Below, piece by piece: positions 41,267 to 49,633 of a DNA stretch of 59,049 nt (position 1 is its first letter; each line of letters begins with the position of its first letter). The stretch covers positions 1 through 59,049 of the forward strand of contig JAIOQW010000163.1 of the NCBI GenBank assembly GCA_021108405.1. Direction: 5' to 3'. The notes beneath the pieces were generated by a model. That model saw nothing but the letters and a program-made list of their open reading frames with translations, was not told the DNA's origin and made no database searches. This stretch comes from Methanosarcinales archaeon. Lineage in GTDB: Archaea > Halobacteriota > Methanosarcinia > Methanosarcinales > Methanocomedenaceae. Position numbers and translations under genes: made by a program.

Positions 41267-41644
41267 ATGGCAATTCCTTTACAATGCCCGAGAACTAAAA
41301 CCGGATCATGTATAGGTAATAAATGTCCAATGTATATAGTGGAGTGGCGCTCAAAAGAAGAATATTGTATAATAGGTTACTACCCCCCGGATGAAAGAAA
41401 AAGTAGAGGAAAACCTATCAATGACGATTATGCCAGAGGCATATTAGGTGAGGCAAAAACCAGGATCACACCAGCAGCCGTCTTGTTTGATCAAAAACAT
41501 ACAATTAATAAACCCGTTATTAATCCAAAGACAGAACCAAAACTAAAAAATAATAAAGATCAAAAGATCAATAAAACCAGGGACATGATGAATATGGAAG
41601 ACATTCCGGATGATTATGAAAAAGAATTCTGGGATCAACAATAA
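41267..41644 (+). CDS. Small protein with N-terminal four-cysteine motif, unknown function
   Basis: The 125-residue protein contains four cysteines in the first 35 residues (C8, C15, C20, C34; CPRTKTGSCIGNKCPMYIVE then EEYCIIGYY), suggesting a metal or Fe-S site. A basic, low-complexity middle (PKTEPKLKNNKDQKINKT) and acidic C-terminus (DIPDDYEKEFWDQQ) follow. No family is recognised. It converges with the Fe-S oxidoreductase gene. Confidence 0.6.
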   Translation: MAIPLQCPRTKTGSCIGNKCPMYIVEWRSKEEYCIIGYYPPDERKSRGKPINDDYARGILGEAKTRITPAAVLFDQKHTINKPVINPKTEPKLKNNKDQKINKTRDMMNMEDIPDDYEKEFWDQQ

Positions 41645-41649
41645 TCCGA

Positions 41650-42687
41650 TCACACCATAGACATCCTCACCAATTCCCCAAGATCAATGATCTTTATACC
41701 TATATCAGAAAGGTTCCTGATGCATAAAGGACATGCAGTTACCACATACTCCATACCTTGCGGTATATTTGCAGCAAGATCTTTTGCTATTGTACTTGAT
41801 AGTTCGGGATAACCTAACCTGACACCACCACCACCTCCGCAACATCCTGCTTTCTCCCTGGAATTCTCCATCTCCACAAGAGTACAGATATGATTGATCA
41901 CTGTCCTGGGAGCATCATAGAGTTTATTGAACCTACCCAGATGACACGGGTCATGGTAGCTTACTGTGATATTAAGTCTCTTAAGCGGTAATTGCTCAAG
42001 CCTATCTGATAAAAATTCACTAAGGTGTATAACATTAAATTCATACTGTCCCTTGAACATGGCATAGCATCCGGCACACTCAGTAATGACCGTATGTGCT
42101 CCTGCTTTCTTGATCTGGTATGAATTATGTTCTATTAATTCCGATGCATCCGAACCGAGTCGAAATAGAGGTGATCCGCAGCATTTCTCATCTTCCAGCA
42201 GCCCCACATTGAACTGCCGCAGGATCGAATATATAGCAGCAGTGGTCTCTTGCTGTCTATATGAAGCAAGACATCCCACAAAATAAATTTGATCAAAAGA
42301 TCCCTGATCAACCGGAATATCAAGCCAGGATGTCCTGGGTGATTCATCTCCCAGTGAATTTTCTGATTCGGATACACGGTTCATTATCTCTATCTGGTGA
42401 GGAGCTACATGTCCCATATCCATAAGTTCACTTCTAACAACTCGTGTAATTTCCAGAGGGTCTGCGCCGGATGGGCATTCGCTTACGCACTGATGACAGG
42501 TTGTACAGGTTAGAAAACTATCGATCATCCTCCGGGACGGTTCAAGACCACAAGTACATCCCAGTGCCATTAACATCCTGCCCCTGGGACCTGATGATTC
42601 CCAACCCAATACTTCCTGGGAAGGGCATACTGTACGGCACCGCCCGCATTTAACACATTTGATGATATCCTTCAGGTACTGTTTCAT
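41650..42687 (-). CDS. CCG-domain Fe-S oxidoreductase (GlcF/HdrD-like)
   Basis: The 345-residue protein has two N-terminal [4Fe-4S] motifs (CVKCGRCRTVCP, about 11-22; CTTCHQCVSECP, about 60-71) and two cysteine-rich CCG domains (EKCCGSPLFRLG, and REKAGCCGGGGGVRLG with HDPCHLGR before it). Proteins of this class (GlcF, LutA, HdrD) pass electrons from a flavoprotein to membrane or soluble carriers. Its ATG overlaps the stop of the FAD-oxidase gene (ATGA at 42684-42687), so the two form a complex and a transcription unit. Confidence 0.85.
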   Translation of the reverse strand: MKQYLKDIIKCVKCGRCRTVCPSQEVLGWESSGPRGRMLMALGCTCGLEPSRRMIDSFLTCTTCHQCVSECPSGADPLEITRVVRSELMDMGHVAPHQIEIMNRVSESENSLGDESPRTSWLDIPVDQGSFDQIYFVGCLASYRQQETTAAIYSILRQFNVGLLEDEKCCGSPLFRLGSDASELIEHNSYQIKKAGAHTVITECAGCYAMFKGQYEFNVIHLSEFLSDRLEQLPLKRLNITVSYHDPCHLGRFNKLYDAPRTVINHICTLVEMENSREKAGCCGGGGGVRLGYPELSSTIAKDLAANIPQGMEYVVTACPLCIRNLSDIGIKIIDLGELVRMSMV

Positions 42688-44063
42688 TCAAGTCCGACCT
42701 TTTGGGGATTCATTATATTATGAGGGTCCAGTGCCTTTTTTATCTGTTTCATTACATCAAGTCCCCTGCCGTGTTCCTGTTCCATATATGCTTCCCTTAC
42801 ACAACCAATACCATGTTCTCCTGATACCGTACCTCCATTTCGAAGAGCAGCCCTGTGGATATCATCAGCCACTTGCTTTAATTGTTCATACTGGTACGTA
42901 TCCAGTATATCAATAGCCATACCAGTGTGTAAGTTACCGTCTCCTGCATGACCATAGGTCATGATCGTAATATTGTAACGTGAAGAGATCGAACGTATAT
43001 CTTTAAGCATTGCCGGGATAGCAGATAGAGGTACTGCAATATCCTCACCTATATAGACCCTGGTCTTATCAGGATATAATCGTGTCATCACAGCACCTAC
43101 TAAGCGTCGTGCTTTCCATATTTCTTGCTGCCCGGAAACAGAACCGGCAGTATTTATATCAAAGGCTCCTAATGCCCGGCAGCAGTTGGCAATATCTACT
43201 GCATCAGAGTCAATACTGCAAGGTGTTCCATCTACTTCAATAAGCAGCAGGGCTTCACATTCGGGAATATCCAGGCCAGGGTCATATATATTAAGTGCCT
43301 GTATTGTTGTACTATCCATCAATTCACAGGCAGAGGGTACAATTCCCTGGCTCATTATAGCAGGAACGGTCCTACCTGCTGCCTCAAGATCATTGAAATG
43401 GGCAAGTACTACTTTTCTGGCTTTTGGTATAGGATGTATCTTTAACCTGGCTGCAGTAATAATTCCAAGCGTGCCTTCAGACCCTACCATAAGTGCAGTG
43501 AGGTCATATCCTGATGCAGATTTCATAGTCATGGATCCTGTTCGGATAATCTCACCATCCGGCAGCACAACCTCGAGGTCCAGTACATATCGGGTAACTG
43601 TTCCGTATTTGACCGAGCGCATACCACTACCGCCATTGGCAATAAATCCGCCCAGTGTACACATTTCACTGCTGCCAGGGTCAGGAGGGAAGAAAAATCC
43701 GTATGGTTCAAGGGCACTGTTAAGCCGGGCATGAATAAGACCGGGTTCGACCAGTACCTGGAGGTTTGGGATATCTATCTTTTGCAGTTTGTTCATACGG
43801 CTCATATCAAGTACTATCCCGCCGCTTATTGGTACAGCACCACCTGATAGGCCCGTACCTGCACCTCTGGGTACTATAGGTATATGATATTGGGATGCAA
43901 GTTTTACTATGGCTGATACTTCTTGCGTGGAATGGGGCATAACGACATAATCAGGGGATGAAGAGATATATGAAGCATCATATGAATAACAGTATAACTC
44001 TGCCGGGTCACGGCTAACGCGATTTAAAGTGACTATGTCCTGGATTTTATTGAATATATCCAC
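42684..44063 (-). CDS. FAD-linked oxidase (GlcD / D-lactate dehydrogenase-like)
   Basis: The GTG at 44063 with GGGGG upstream gives 459 residues; a longer frame runs into a repeat. It has a FAD-binding type 4 domain (VMPHSTQEVSAIVKLAS, then VPRGAGTGLSGGAVPISGG, about 40-75; GGFIANGGSGMRSVKYGTV) and a vanillyl-alcohol-oxidase-type C-terminal domain ending GTVSGEHGIGCVREAYM. This matches GlcD/DLD enzymes that oxidise 2-hydroxy acids. With the CCG partner it probably oxidises lactate, glycolate or a related 2-hydroxy acid; the substrate cannot be read from sequence. Confidence 0.85.
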   Translation of the reverse strand: MDIFNKIQDIVTLNRVSRDPAELYCYSYDASYISSSPDYVVMPHSTQEVSAIVKLASQYHIPIVPRGAGTGLSGGAVPISGGIVLDMSRMNKLQKIDIPNLQVLVEPGLIHARLNSALEPYGFFFPPDPGSSEMCTLGGFIANGGSGMRSVKYGTVTRYVLDLEVVLPDGEIIRTGSMTMKSASGYDLTALMVGSEGTLGIITAARLKIHPIPKARKVVLAHFNDLEAAGRTVPAIMSQGIVPSACELMDSTTIQALNIYDPGLDIPECEALLLIEVDGTPCSIDSDAVDIANCCRALGAFDINTAGSVSGQQEIWKARRLVGAVMTRLYPDKTRVYIGEDIAVPLSAIPAMLKDIRSISSRYNITIMTYGHAGDGNLHTGMAIDILDTYQYEQLKQVADDIHRAALRNGGTVSGEHGIGCVREAYMEQEHGRGLDVMKQIKKALDPHNIMNPQKVGLE

Positions 44064-44090
44064 TGATAAACCCCCGGATGAAATAATAGT

Positions 44091-44196
44091 GAACAAAATC
44101 CTCCCTCCGGCCTGATTTTATTAACTAATGCTCTATAAGAGCCGAAGATTAGAAAATGCGAACGGAGTGAGCATTTTCGATACTGAAGATTGAAAA
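44091..44196. repeat. Dispersed hairpin repeat, copy 3, composite form
   Basis: GAACAAAATCCTCCCTCCGG, then a CTGATTTT arm, then GCTCTATAAGAGC (palindrome), GCCGAAGATTAGA, and AAAATGC/GCATTTT arms around GAACGGAGTGA. It has the same order of parts as the 21093-21351 array but with a single middle unit, and lies between the FAD-oxidase start and the end of the Lrp gene. Confidence 0.7.
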
Positions 44197-44197
44197 A

Positions 44198-44707
44198 TCA
44201 GATTCCGGTCCACAGGCATTTTTTATATGATCCGATCACCATTTTTACTTCAGAATCAATGATCCCTTCAATCGTAGAAAACCTATCAATAAAACTCTGC
44301 ATTTCAATAACCGAAGGGAACATTGCTTCGCACATAATGTTGAACTTTGTATTAACGCGATACATAGCGATAATTCGTTCATGATCATTTAGCAGTTCTT
44401 CGACAACCTTCTCAAGGCAGCTATCATCCACTTCCATGTTGATAAATGCCTTTACACATTTTTCAGCTTCCTTGCAATTAAGAAGTAAAATAAACCCCTC
44501 GATGATCCCCTTTTTAATCATTTCATTGATCCGGCGCCTGATGGTACCTTCACTGACATCGATCTTGTTGGCAATATCCACATTACTTATTCTTGCATTC
44601 TCACCAAGTATACCAATGATCTTCATATCAAGATCATCTATCTGCAAATTATCCAACAGATCACCGCATGACTCCTTTCTCCAGCATTTGATCTCATTAT
44701 TATTCAT
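44198..44707 (-). CDS. Lrp/AsnC-family transcriptional regulator
   Basis: The 169-residue protein has an N-terminal extension with two cysteines (KCWRKESCGDLL), a helix-turn-helix (about 25-75; DDLDMKIIGILGENARISNV, SEGTIRRRINEMIKKGII) and an AsnC-type ligand-binding RAM domain (about 85-165). It is divergent from the fsr gene across 117 bases, so it probably regulates fsr, itself or the FAD-oxidase pair, sensing an amino acid or other effector. Confidence 0.85.
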   Translation of the reverse strand: MNNNEIKCWRKESCGDLLDNLQIDDLDMKIIGILGENARISNVDIANKIDVSEGTIRRRINEMIKKGIIEGFILLLNCKEAEKCVKAFINMEVDDSCLEKVVEELLNDHERIIAMYRVNTKFNIMCEAMFPSVIEMQSFIDRFSTIEGIIDSEVKMVIGSYKKCLWTGI

Positions 44708-44824
44708 TATTACCTAACTGTCATAATGATATAAATAAATTTTGTGTCGAGATTCGTAAAAGTCATGCGAAATATTTATATGGAATTGAAGATTATATCT
44801 ATTCAATCTAATATAGGTGATATT

Positions 44825-46747
44825 ATGGAAGAATATAAATGGTTTCTAAAAGATGAAGTTGTAGATACTGGAATGTGTACATTGTGCGGTGCATGTGCAG
44901 CAGTATGCCCTAATGACCGTATAGAGTTCACAGCCAGTGGCCCCCTATTAAAGGAAGAATGTCCGAGAAACGGGCAGGGAGCCTGTAAAGATGTATGTCA
45001 GCGTATAGTAACATTTGCTTCTAAGATCGGGCCTAATATATTTGGGTTTAAAGCAAAGCCACCGTCACTGCTTGGTCAGTATGAGACACTGGTGGCAGCA
45101 CGTGCGACCGATGCTGCGATCCGTGAAGCCGGGCAGGACGGCGGTGCTGTAACTGCTCTATTGTCATACTGTATTGACCAGGGATTGATCGACGGTGTGG
45201 TTACCACTGGTGAGGTTGGAAAACCGAGTTCTGTAGTGGTCAGATCAAAGGATGAACTGCTCAAGAGCGCAGGCTCAACATATTCAGCAATTCCCGTACT
45301 TTCTGCGATCAAACAGGCAGAAGATATAACTAATGCTGCTGTGGTCGGGCTGCCGTGTCATGTATATGGGGTAAGAAAAACACAATTCTTCCCGGGTATG
45401 ATGGCACATGGTTATGAGGTAGGCGAGAACGGCGAGAAGATAAAAGTGCCCAACATTGCTTACGTTATCGGATTGTTCTGTACGGAGAACTTTAATTATG
45501 ATATCCTGGGGGGCTTTTTGGCAGAAAAAGGAGTGGATATTGAAACAGTCACCAGAGCACAGATACACCTGGATGAACTGGTCGTGACCACTGATAAAGG
45601 TACATTTGAGTTCGATCTTAATGATCTATGGAATGCAGGCTGCGTCCAGGACGGATGTGTAATATGCAGGGATGCGGTCTCAAAACTTGCTGATATCTCA
45701 GCCGGGTACATGGGTTCAGGCAAGGGATGGACCACGCTCATGGGAAGGACCCAAAAAGGTGTTGAACTGATCAAGATGGCAGAAAAAGCAGGATATATCG
45801 AGACTGAATCGAATATCGATCTTCACAGGATCGAGGAGTTTGCCGGTCTTAAGATGCAGCGGTTCAAGTGGGAATTAAAGAGGCGTCTGGATGAAGACAA
45901 GAAGGTCAAGTTCTACTGGGCATCTGATTATCCTGGCGTTATGGGCGAGACAAAGGGAACATTCTTTGTTAAGATTAAGACCAATGCCGGACTGACTAAT
46001 GCAGATAGTCTGGCAAGTGCAGCAGAGCTGGCTAATAAGTACGGCGATGGTACGATTGAGATTACTACCAGACAGAGTGTGGAGATACAGGGTGTTCCGG
46101 GTCCCAATGTAGATAAACTTATGGCAGAACTCTATTCAAAAGGAATGGCAACAATAGGAATGGGGTATGTATTGTCGTGTGTGGGTAGTGAATACTGTAC
46201 AGAAGGGCTGGTTGAGACTAAAAAGCTCGCTGGTGAGCTTACCATGGCATTTGCACAAAAACTTACACCCCATAAAATGAAGATCAGTATATCCGGGTGT
46301 CCGAATGCCTGCAGCAGACCAACCCGTCACGATATTGGTCTTATAGGACAGGTACGTCCTGAACTCGACCCTGAGAAATGTAATGGATGCGGCCGGTGTG
46401 CCGAACTGTGCAGGGTGGATGCTATTTCAATAGTACTTAAAAAGGCCCAGATCGATAAGGATAAGTGCATATCCTGCGGCTGGTGTATCAGGGGCTGTCC
46501 AAGCGAGGCCATGATCGAAAAAGAGCGTGGATACACTATGTGGATAGGCGGAAATGATGCACGAAGGCCTGCAGACGGGATCATATTGAAATCGTTCTGT
46601 ACACAAGAGGAGATACCTAAATTGATCGAGGCTGTTGCTGGTACGTTTGTTAAATACAGGACAAAGCCGGGTCGAGAGAGACTTGGAAATGTCATGAAAC
46701 AGGTAGGAACAGGCAAGTTCATTAAAGAGGTACTAGATCAGGTGTGA
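44825..46747 (+). CDS. fsr: Group II F420-dependent sulfite/nitrite reductase-like protein (Fsr)
   Basis: The ATG at 44825 with AGGTGA upstream gives 640 residues. The N-terminal half has a ferredoxin site (CTLCGACAAVCP, about 18-29) and an FrhB/F420-oxidising domain (about 80-320; GQDGGAVTALLSYC, GLPCHVYGVRKTQ). The C-terminal half is a sulfite-reductase unit: ITTRQSVEIQGVP, siroheme-[4Fe-4S] ligand cysteines in SCVGSEYC and GCPNAC, and two extra ferredoxin motifs (CNGCGRCAELC, CISCGWCIRGCP). Fsr couples F420H2 oxidation to reduction of sulfite (Group I) or, for a characterised ANME Group II homologue, nitrite. Group assignment here is by memory of ANME homologues and should be tested by phylogeny. 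Confidence 0.85.
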   Translation: MEEYKWFLKDEVVDTGMCTLCGACAAVCPNDRIEFTASGPLLKEECPRNGQGACKDVCQRIVTFASKIGPNIFGFKAKPPSLLGQYETLVAARATDAAIREAGQDGGAVTALLSYCIDQGLIDGVVTTGEVGKPSSVVVRSKDELLKSAGSTYSAIPVLSAIKQAEDITNAAVVGLPCHVYGVRKTQFFPGMMAHGYEVGENGEKIKVPNIAYVIGLFCTENFNYDILGGFLAEKGVDIETVTRAQIHLDELVVTTDKGTFEFDLNDLWNAGCVQDGCVICRDAVSKLADISAGYMGSGKGWTTLMGRTQKGVELIKMAEKAGYIETESNIDLHRIEEFAGLKMQRFKWELKRRLDEDKKVKFYWASDYPGVMGETKGTFFVKIKTNAGLTNADSLASAAELANKYGDGTIEITTRQSVEIQGVPGPNVDKLMAELYSKGMATIGMGYVLSCVGSEYCTEGLVETKKLAGELTMAFAQKLTPHKMKISISGCPNACSRPTRHDIGLIGQVRPELDPEKCNGCGRCAELCRVDAISIVLKKAQIDKDKCISCGWCIRGCPSEAMIEKERGYTMWIGGNDARRPADGIILKSFCTQEEIPKLIEAVAGTFVKYRTKPGRERLGNVMKQVGTGKFIKEVLDQV

Positions 46748-46929
46748 TCTGCCGGGTTAATAAGAGAGAACAAAATCCGAGGGCTAGCGAGGATTTTGTT
46801 CTCAAAATATTTAATAACAGCATCGTTTCCATCAGCAGCTTCAGTGACATAATGTCCGTTCTCTCTTAATAGGTTAACAAGGATAGTTCTTGTAAGGATG
46901 GTATCTTCAACTACTAATATTTCAGCCAT
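46738..46929 (-). pseudogene. Truncated response-regulator receiver domain (CheY-like)
   Basis: From the ATG at 46929 (GGGGAGATA upstream) the protein reads MAEILVVEDTILTRTILVNL, then LRENGHYVTEAADGNDAVIK, the first 45 or so residues of a receiver domain with the acidic pair ED. It then enters the hairpin repeat (ENKILASPRIL) and stops after 63 residues, before the phosphorylatable Asp. The 3' half of the gene is absent. An insertion of the repeat, or deletion next to it, is inferred. Confidence 0.7.
46766..46803. repeat. Dispersed hairpin repeat, copy 4, 13-bp perfect arms
   Basis: GAGAACAAAATCC and GGATTTTGTTCTC are perfect inverted arms around a 12-base loop containing GCTAGC. It lies inside the broken receiver gene and 18 bases after the fsr stop. 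It may serve as a terminator-like structure for fsr. Confidence 0.8.
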
Positions 46930-47007
46930 TATCTCCCCTATTATAATTATATCACCATACCAGTTTAATATTATCGGTATATAAAAACATAATACAACTG
47001 AATACCA

Positions 47008-47052
47008 GAACAAAATCCTCCCTTCGGTCGGATTTACTTGATGTATTATTAA
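47008..47052. repeat. Dispersed hairpin repeat, copy 5
   Basis: GAACAAAATCCTCCCTTCGG, TCGGATTTACTTGATG. It has the same core as copy 1 and lies upstream of the gene at 47101. Confidence 0.7.
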
Positions 47053-47100
47053 AAACGTTTTTAAACAATTACCTATACTTACCTTATAAGGTAGATTTAG

Positions 47101-48246
47101 ATGACATTTGTTTTCCAGGATACTATACCCCTAACTATTCAATGTAATTTCATAGATGACATAAACAATTTTCTCAGTGTAATAGAAAAGATTCTACCTC
47201 TTGAAAATAAGTCTTTTGAATTAAACAACCTTATCAAGCAAGAAGAAGAGAAATACTATAAAAAAACTACAGTGATGGAAGCCTTTCATAGTGATTTTGC
47301 TCAAACTGTTGAGACCCTGTCAAATAAATATAATATCGATCCGGTTGAACAATGTAAGGATGTATTGAATGAATCTGCTACTAACTGCATATATGGGCAG
47401 CGAACCCGGTTGAAAGCAGAACTGGATCATTTAGTTAAATACTCAAAAAAAGAAATCGCCCTAATGGCAGAAAATATCCGCATTAAACTTGAACCATTCT
47501 TATGGTCAGGAGTATACGGAGCAAGTAAGACCCATATTATTTTAGGTAGCACTGATAAAGTAACAGGTACTATTAAATTTAATCTCGATGGACTTTCTTA
47601 TACGTATGAAACTGTTTATACTGATGTTCCATTAAAAATTAAGAAGTTTATCGATGATATATCCTTACCTATTCGCTTAAAAAAAGGTTTGATCCATAAG
47701 GAGGAACGGATCACACAACTTGATATTTCAGAATATATCATTACCAGGATATATGATGGTGAGGACTTCCAGTTAGATATGAAGAATAAAAAAGGTACAA
47801 AAAAGATCAATATCACAGTACCTGGTGATATCAGGGATGTTAGTATAGTCTATATTGCTGAGGAGGTTTGCAATATTATGGCTGATGATCATCTATCATC
47901 CCTGATAAACCTTGATAAACTTGAAAAGCTCAAAAACCTGATATATGAATTTTTTAAAAATGATAGAAATATCATTTCAAAGACATTGGTCAATGTAGAA
48001 ATTGATGAAAAAGAAGCTATCCCAAACCATGAAATATTTGATTGCGTAAAGATCATTGCATCTTCGTACGGGGAAATGATCAACGAGATATTTGATCATG
48101 GGTTTACCAGAGAGGAGATTATTATAAAGGAGATCATTGAGGACGGGACACGTAATGAGCTATTCATTAGTGTGAATGAGATATCAAGTAGACTTTCCGC
48201 ATTGGGCGGAGATGGGCTGGAAATTAAAGACCTGTTAAACCTTTAG
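47101..48246 (+). CDS. Protein of unknown function, mixed alpha/beta
   Basis: The 381-residue soluble protein has no signal peptide or membrane segment. An N-terminal helical region with coiled-coil character (about 20-125) leads to a beta-rich middle (about 140-270; SGVYGASKTHIILGSTDKVT, GDIRDVSIVYIAEEV) and a helical C-terminal part (about 280-381). No motif or family is recognised. AAGGTAG lies upstream. It precedes the GNAT gene by 18 bases on the same strand. Confidence 0.6.
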   Translation: MTFVFQDTIPLTIQCNFIDDINNFLSVIEKILPLENKSFELNNLIKQEEEKYYKKTTVMEAFHSDFAQTVETLSNKYNIDPVEQCKDVLNESATNCIYGQRTRLKAELDHLVKYSKKEIALMAENIRIKLEPFLWSGVYGASKTHIILGSTDKVTGTIKFNLDGLSYTYETVYTDVPLKIKKFIDDISLPIRLKKGLIHKEERITQLDISEYIITRIYDGEDFQLDMKNKKGTKKINITVPGDIRDVSIVYIAEEVCNIMADDHLSSLINLDKLEKLKNLIYEFFKNDRNIISKTLVNVEIDEKEAIPNHEIFDCVKIIASSYGEMINEIFDHGFTREEIIIKEIIEDGTRNELFISVNEISSRLSALGGDGLEIKDLLNL

Positions 48247-48264
48247 GGACGATCGGGTGTTATA

Positions 48265-48714
48265 TTGTTCTTTATTCGACCTTTTCAACCAGAGGATTTC
48301 AATGATATTATTAAGATAGAGTGGGAAATTTTTAAAGAACACGACCCTCATATGTATATGGAACTGTATGAAACTGTTTCAGATGGTTTTTATGTGGCAG
48401 TTCATCAACATGTCATTACCGGATTTGTTGTGGGTTTCATTTCCATGCCTGGTAAAGGCCGGATATTTACTCTAGCGGTAAGAGAGAAGTACCGCCGATT
48501 GGGCATAGGTTCTAATCTGATGGATACTATTATTTCAATTCTCTGGAAAAAGGGCGCACAAGATATAAGTCTGGAGGTAAGACTACAAAACATTGCTGCC
48601 CAGCAGTTTTATCTGAAACATGGATTTGTTCCTGAGTGGGTAGAAAAGGGATACTATAATGATGGCGAAAATGCTCTTGTCATGAAGAAAAAGAACATAA
48701 CAATAAGCATTTAA
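48265..48714 (+). CDS. GNAT-family N-acetyltransferase (RimI-like)
   Basis: The 149-residue protein shows acetyl-CoA-binding motif A (LAVREKYRRLGIGSNLMDTI: R-x2-G-x-G), motif B near ISLEVRLQNIAAQQFYLKHG and the terminal VEKGYYNDGENALVMKKK, all typical of RimI-type N-terminal acetyltransferases. The start is TTG at 48265. It probably acetylates ribosomal or other protein N-termini; the exact substrate is unknown. Confidence 0.85.
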   Translation: MFFIRPFQPEDFNDIIKIEWEIFKEHDPHMYMELYETVSDGFYVAVHQHVITGFVVGFISMPGKGRIFTLAVREKYRRLGIGSNLMDTIISILWKKGAQDISLEVRLQNIAAQQFYLKHGFVPEWVEKGYYNDGENALVMKKKNITISI

Positions 48715-48763
48715 CTATTAGTGTATTATACTCATCCAAATTGAACTATTGAGGGAAATAATC

Positions 48764-49612
48764 TTGAAGATAATAGGAGGACCAGCTTCACAACTGCTAT
48801 CAAGTAGAGTAGCTTTCGCATTAGACTGCGAACTTGCACTGTGTGAGTTTAAGATCTTTCCTGATAATGAGTTATATATTCGTATCCTGGATGATATAGG
48901 TCCCGAAGCTGTTATTATCCAGAGCACGGTCACAGATTCTGATCTGATTGCACTACTACAACTTATCGATGCATGCGCTAATGCCGATCGCATCCATGTG
49001 GTCATCCCGTATATGGGTTATGCACGTCAGGATAAACAGTTCAATCCCGGGGAAGCATTGAGTGCCAGGGTTATGGCCCGTACAATAGAGGCAGATAATG
49101 TTATCACAGTAAATATTCATGAGGAAGCGGTACTTGATCATTTCAGGTGCAAAGCAGTAAATATGAACGCTGCCTACTTGATCGGACAATATGTCAGGGA
49201 TATGGGCCTGAGCCAGCCCATTATACTTGCTCCTGATAAAGGGGCAAAAGAACTGGCAGCTTCTGCTGCTCATGAATTAAAGATAGATTATGATTATCTT
49301 GAAAAAAAGCGAATCTCAGGTGATACTGTACAGGTAACTCCCAAGAACCTGGATGTTGCAGGCAGGGATGTAATTATCCTGGATGATATAGTGGCAACAG
49401 GAGGTACAATGGCAGAAGCAGTACGCATGCTGAAAAACCAGGGTGCAGGAGATATTTATATTGCCTGTGTACATCCGGTTCTTACAGGTAGTGCCCTGAT
49501 AAAACTGTATCATTCCGGTGTAAAAGATGTGATTGCTACAGATACTATTGAAAAGGCAATAAGCAAGGTCAGCGTAGCACAACTGCTGGCCGGTATGATA
49601 AAGAACTTATAG
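48764..49612 (+). CDS. prs: Ribose-phosphate pyrophosphokinase
   Basis: The TTG at 48764 with GAGGG 9-13 bases upstream gives 282 residues starting MKIIGGPASQLL; a TTG at 48749 adds five. Typical Prs features are present: FPDNELYIRI, PYMGYARQDKQF, NPGEALSARVMARTIE, the PRPP loop VIILDDIVATGGTMAEA, and ACVHPVLTG. It makes PRPP from ribose-5-phosphate and ATP for nucleotide, His/Trp and, in methanogens, methanopterin-type cofactor synthesis. It matches archaeal class lengths of about 280-290. Confidence 0.92.
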   Translation: MKIIGGPASQLLSSRVAFALDCELALCEFKIFPDNELYIRILDDIGPEAVIIQSTVTDSDLIALLQLIDACANADRIHVVIPYMGYARQDKQFNPGEALSARVMARTIEADNVITVNIHEEAVLDHFRCKAVNMNAAYLIGQYVRDMGLSQPIILAPDKGAKELAASAAHELKIDYDYLEKKRISGDTVQVTPKNLDVAGRDVIILDDIVATGGTMAEAVRMLKNQGAGDIYIACVHPVLTGSALIKLYHSGVKDVIATDTIEKAISKVSVAQLLAGMIKNL

Positions 49613-49633
49613 ATCATGAGTACAGGTAATAAT

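Noticed and set aside
44744-44824. 27-residue N-terminal extension of Fsr
   Set aside because: The RBS and homology favour ATG 44825; the extension covers the promoter region shared with the Lrp gene.
46930-47013. Upstream extension of the receiver fragment
   Set aside because: The extension runs into repeat copy 5; the receiver domain starts at the RBS-preceded ATG at 46929.
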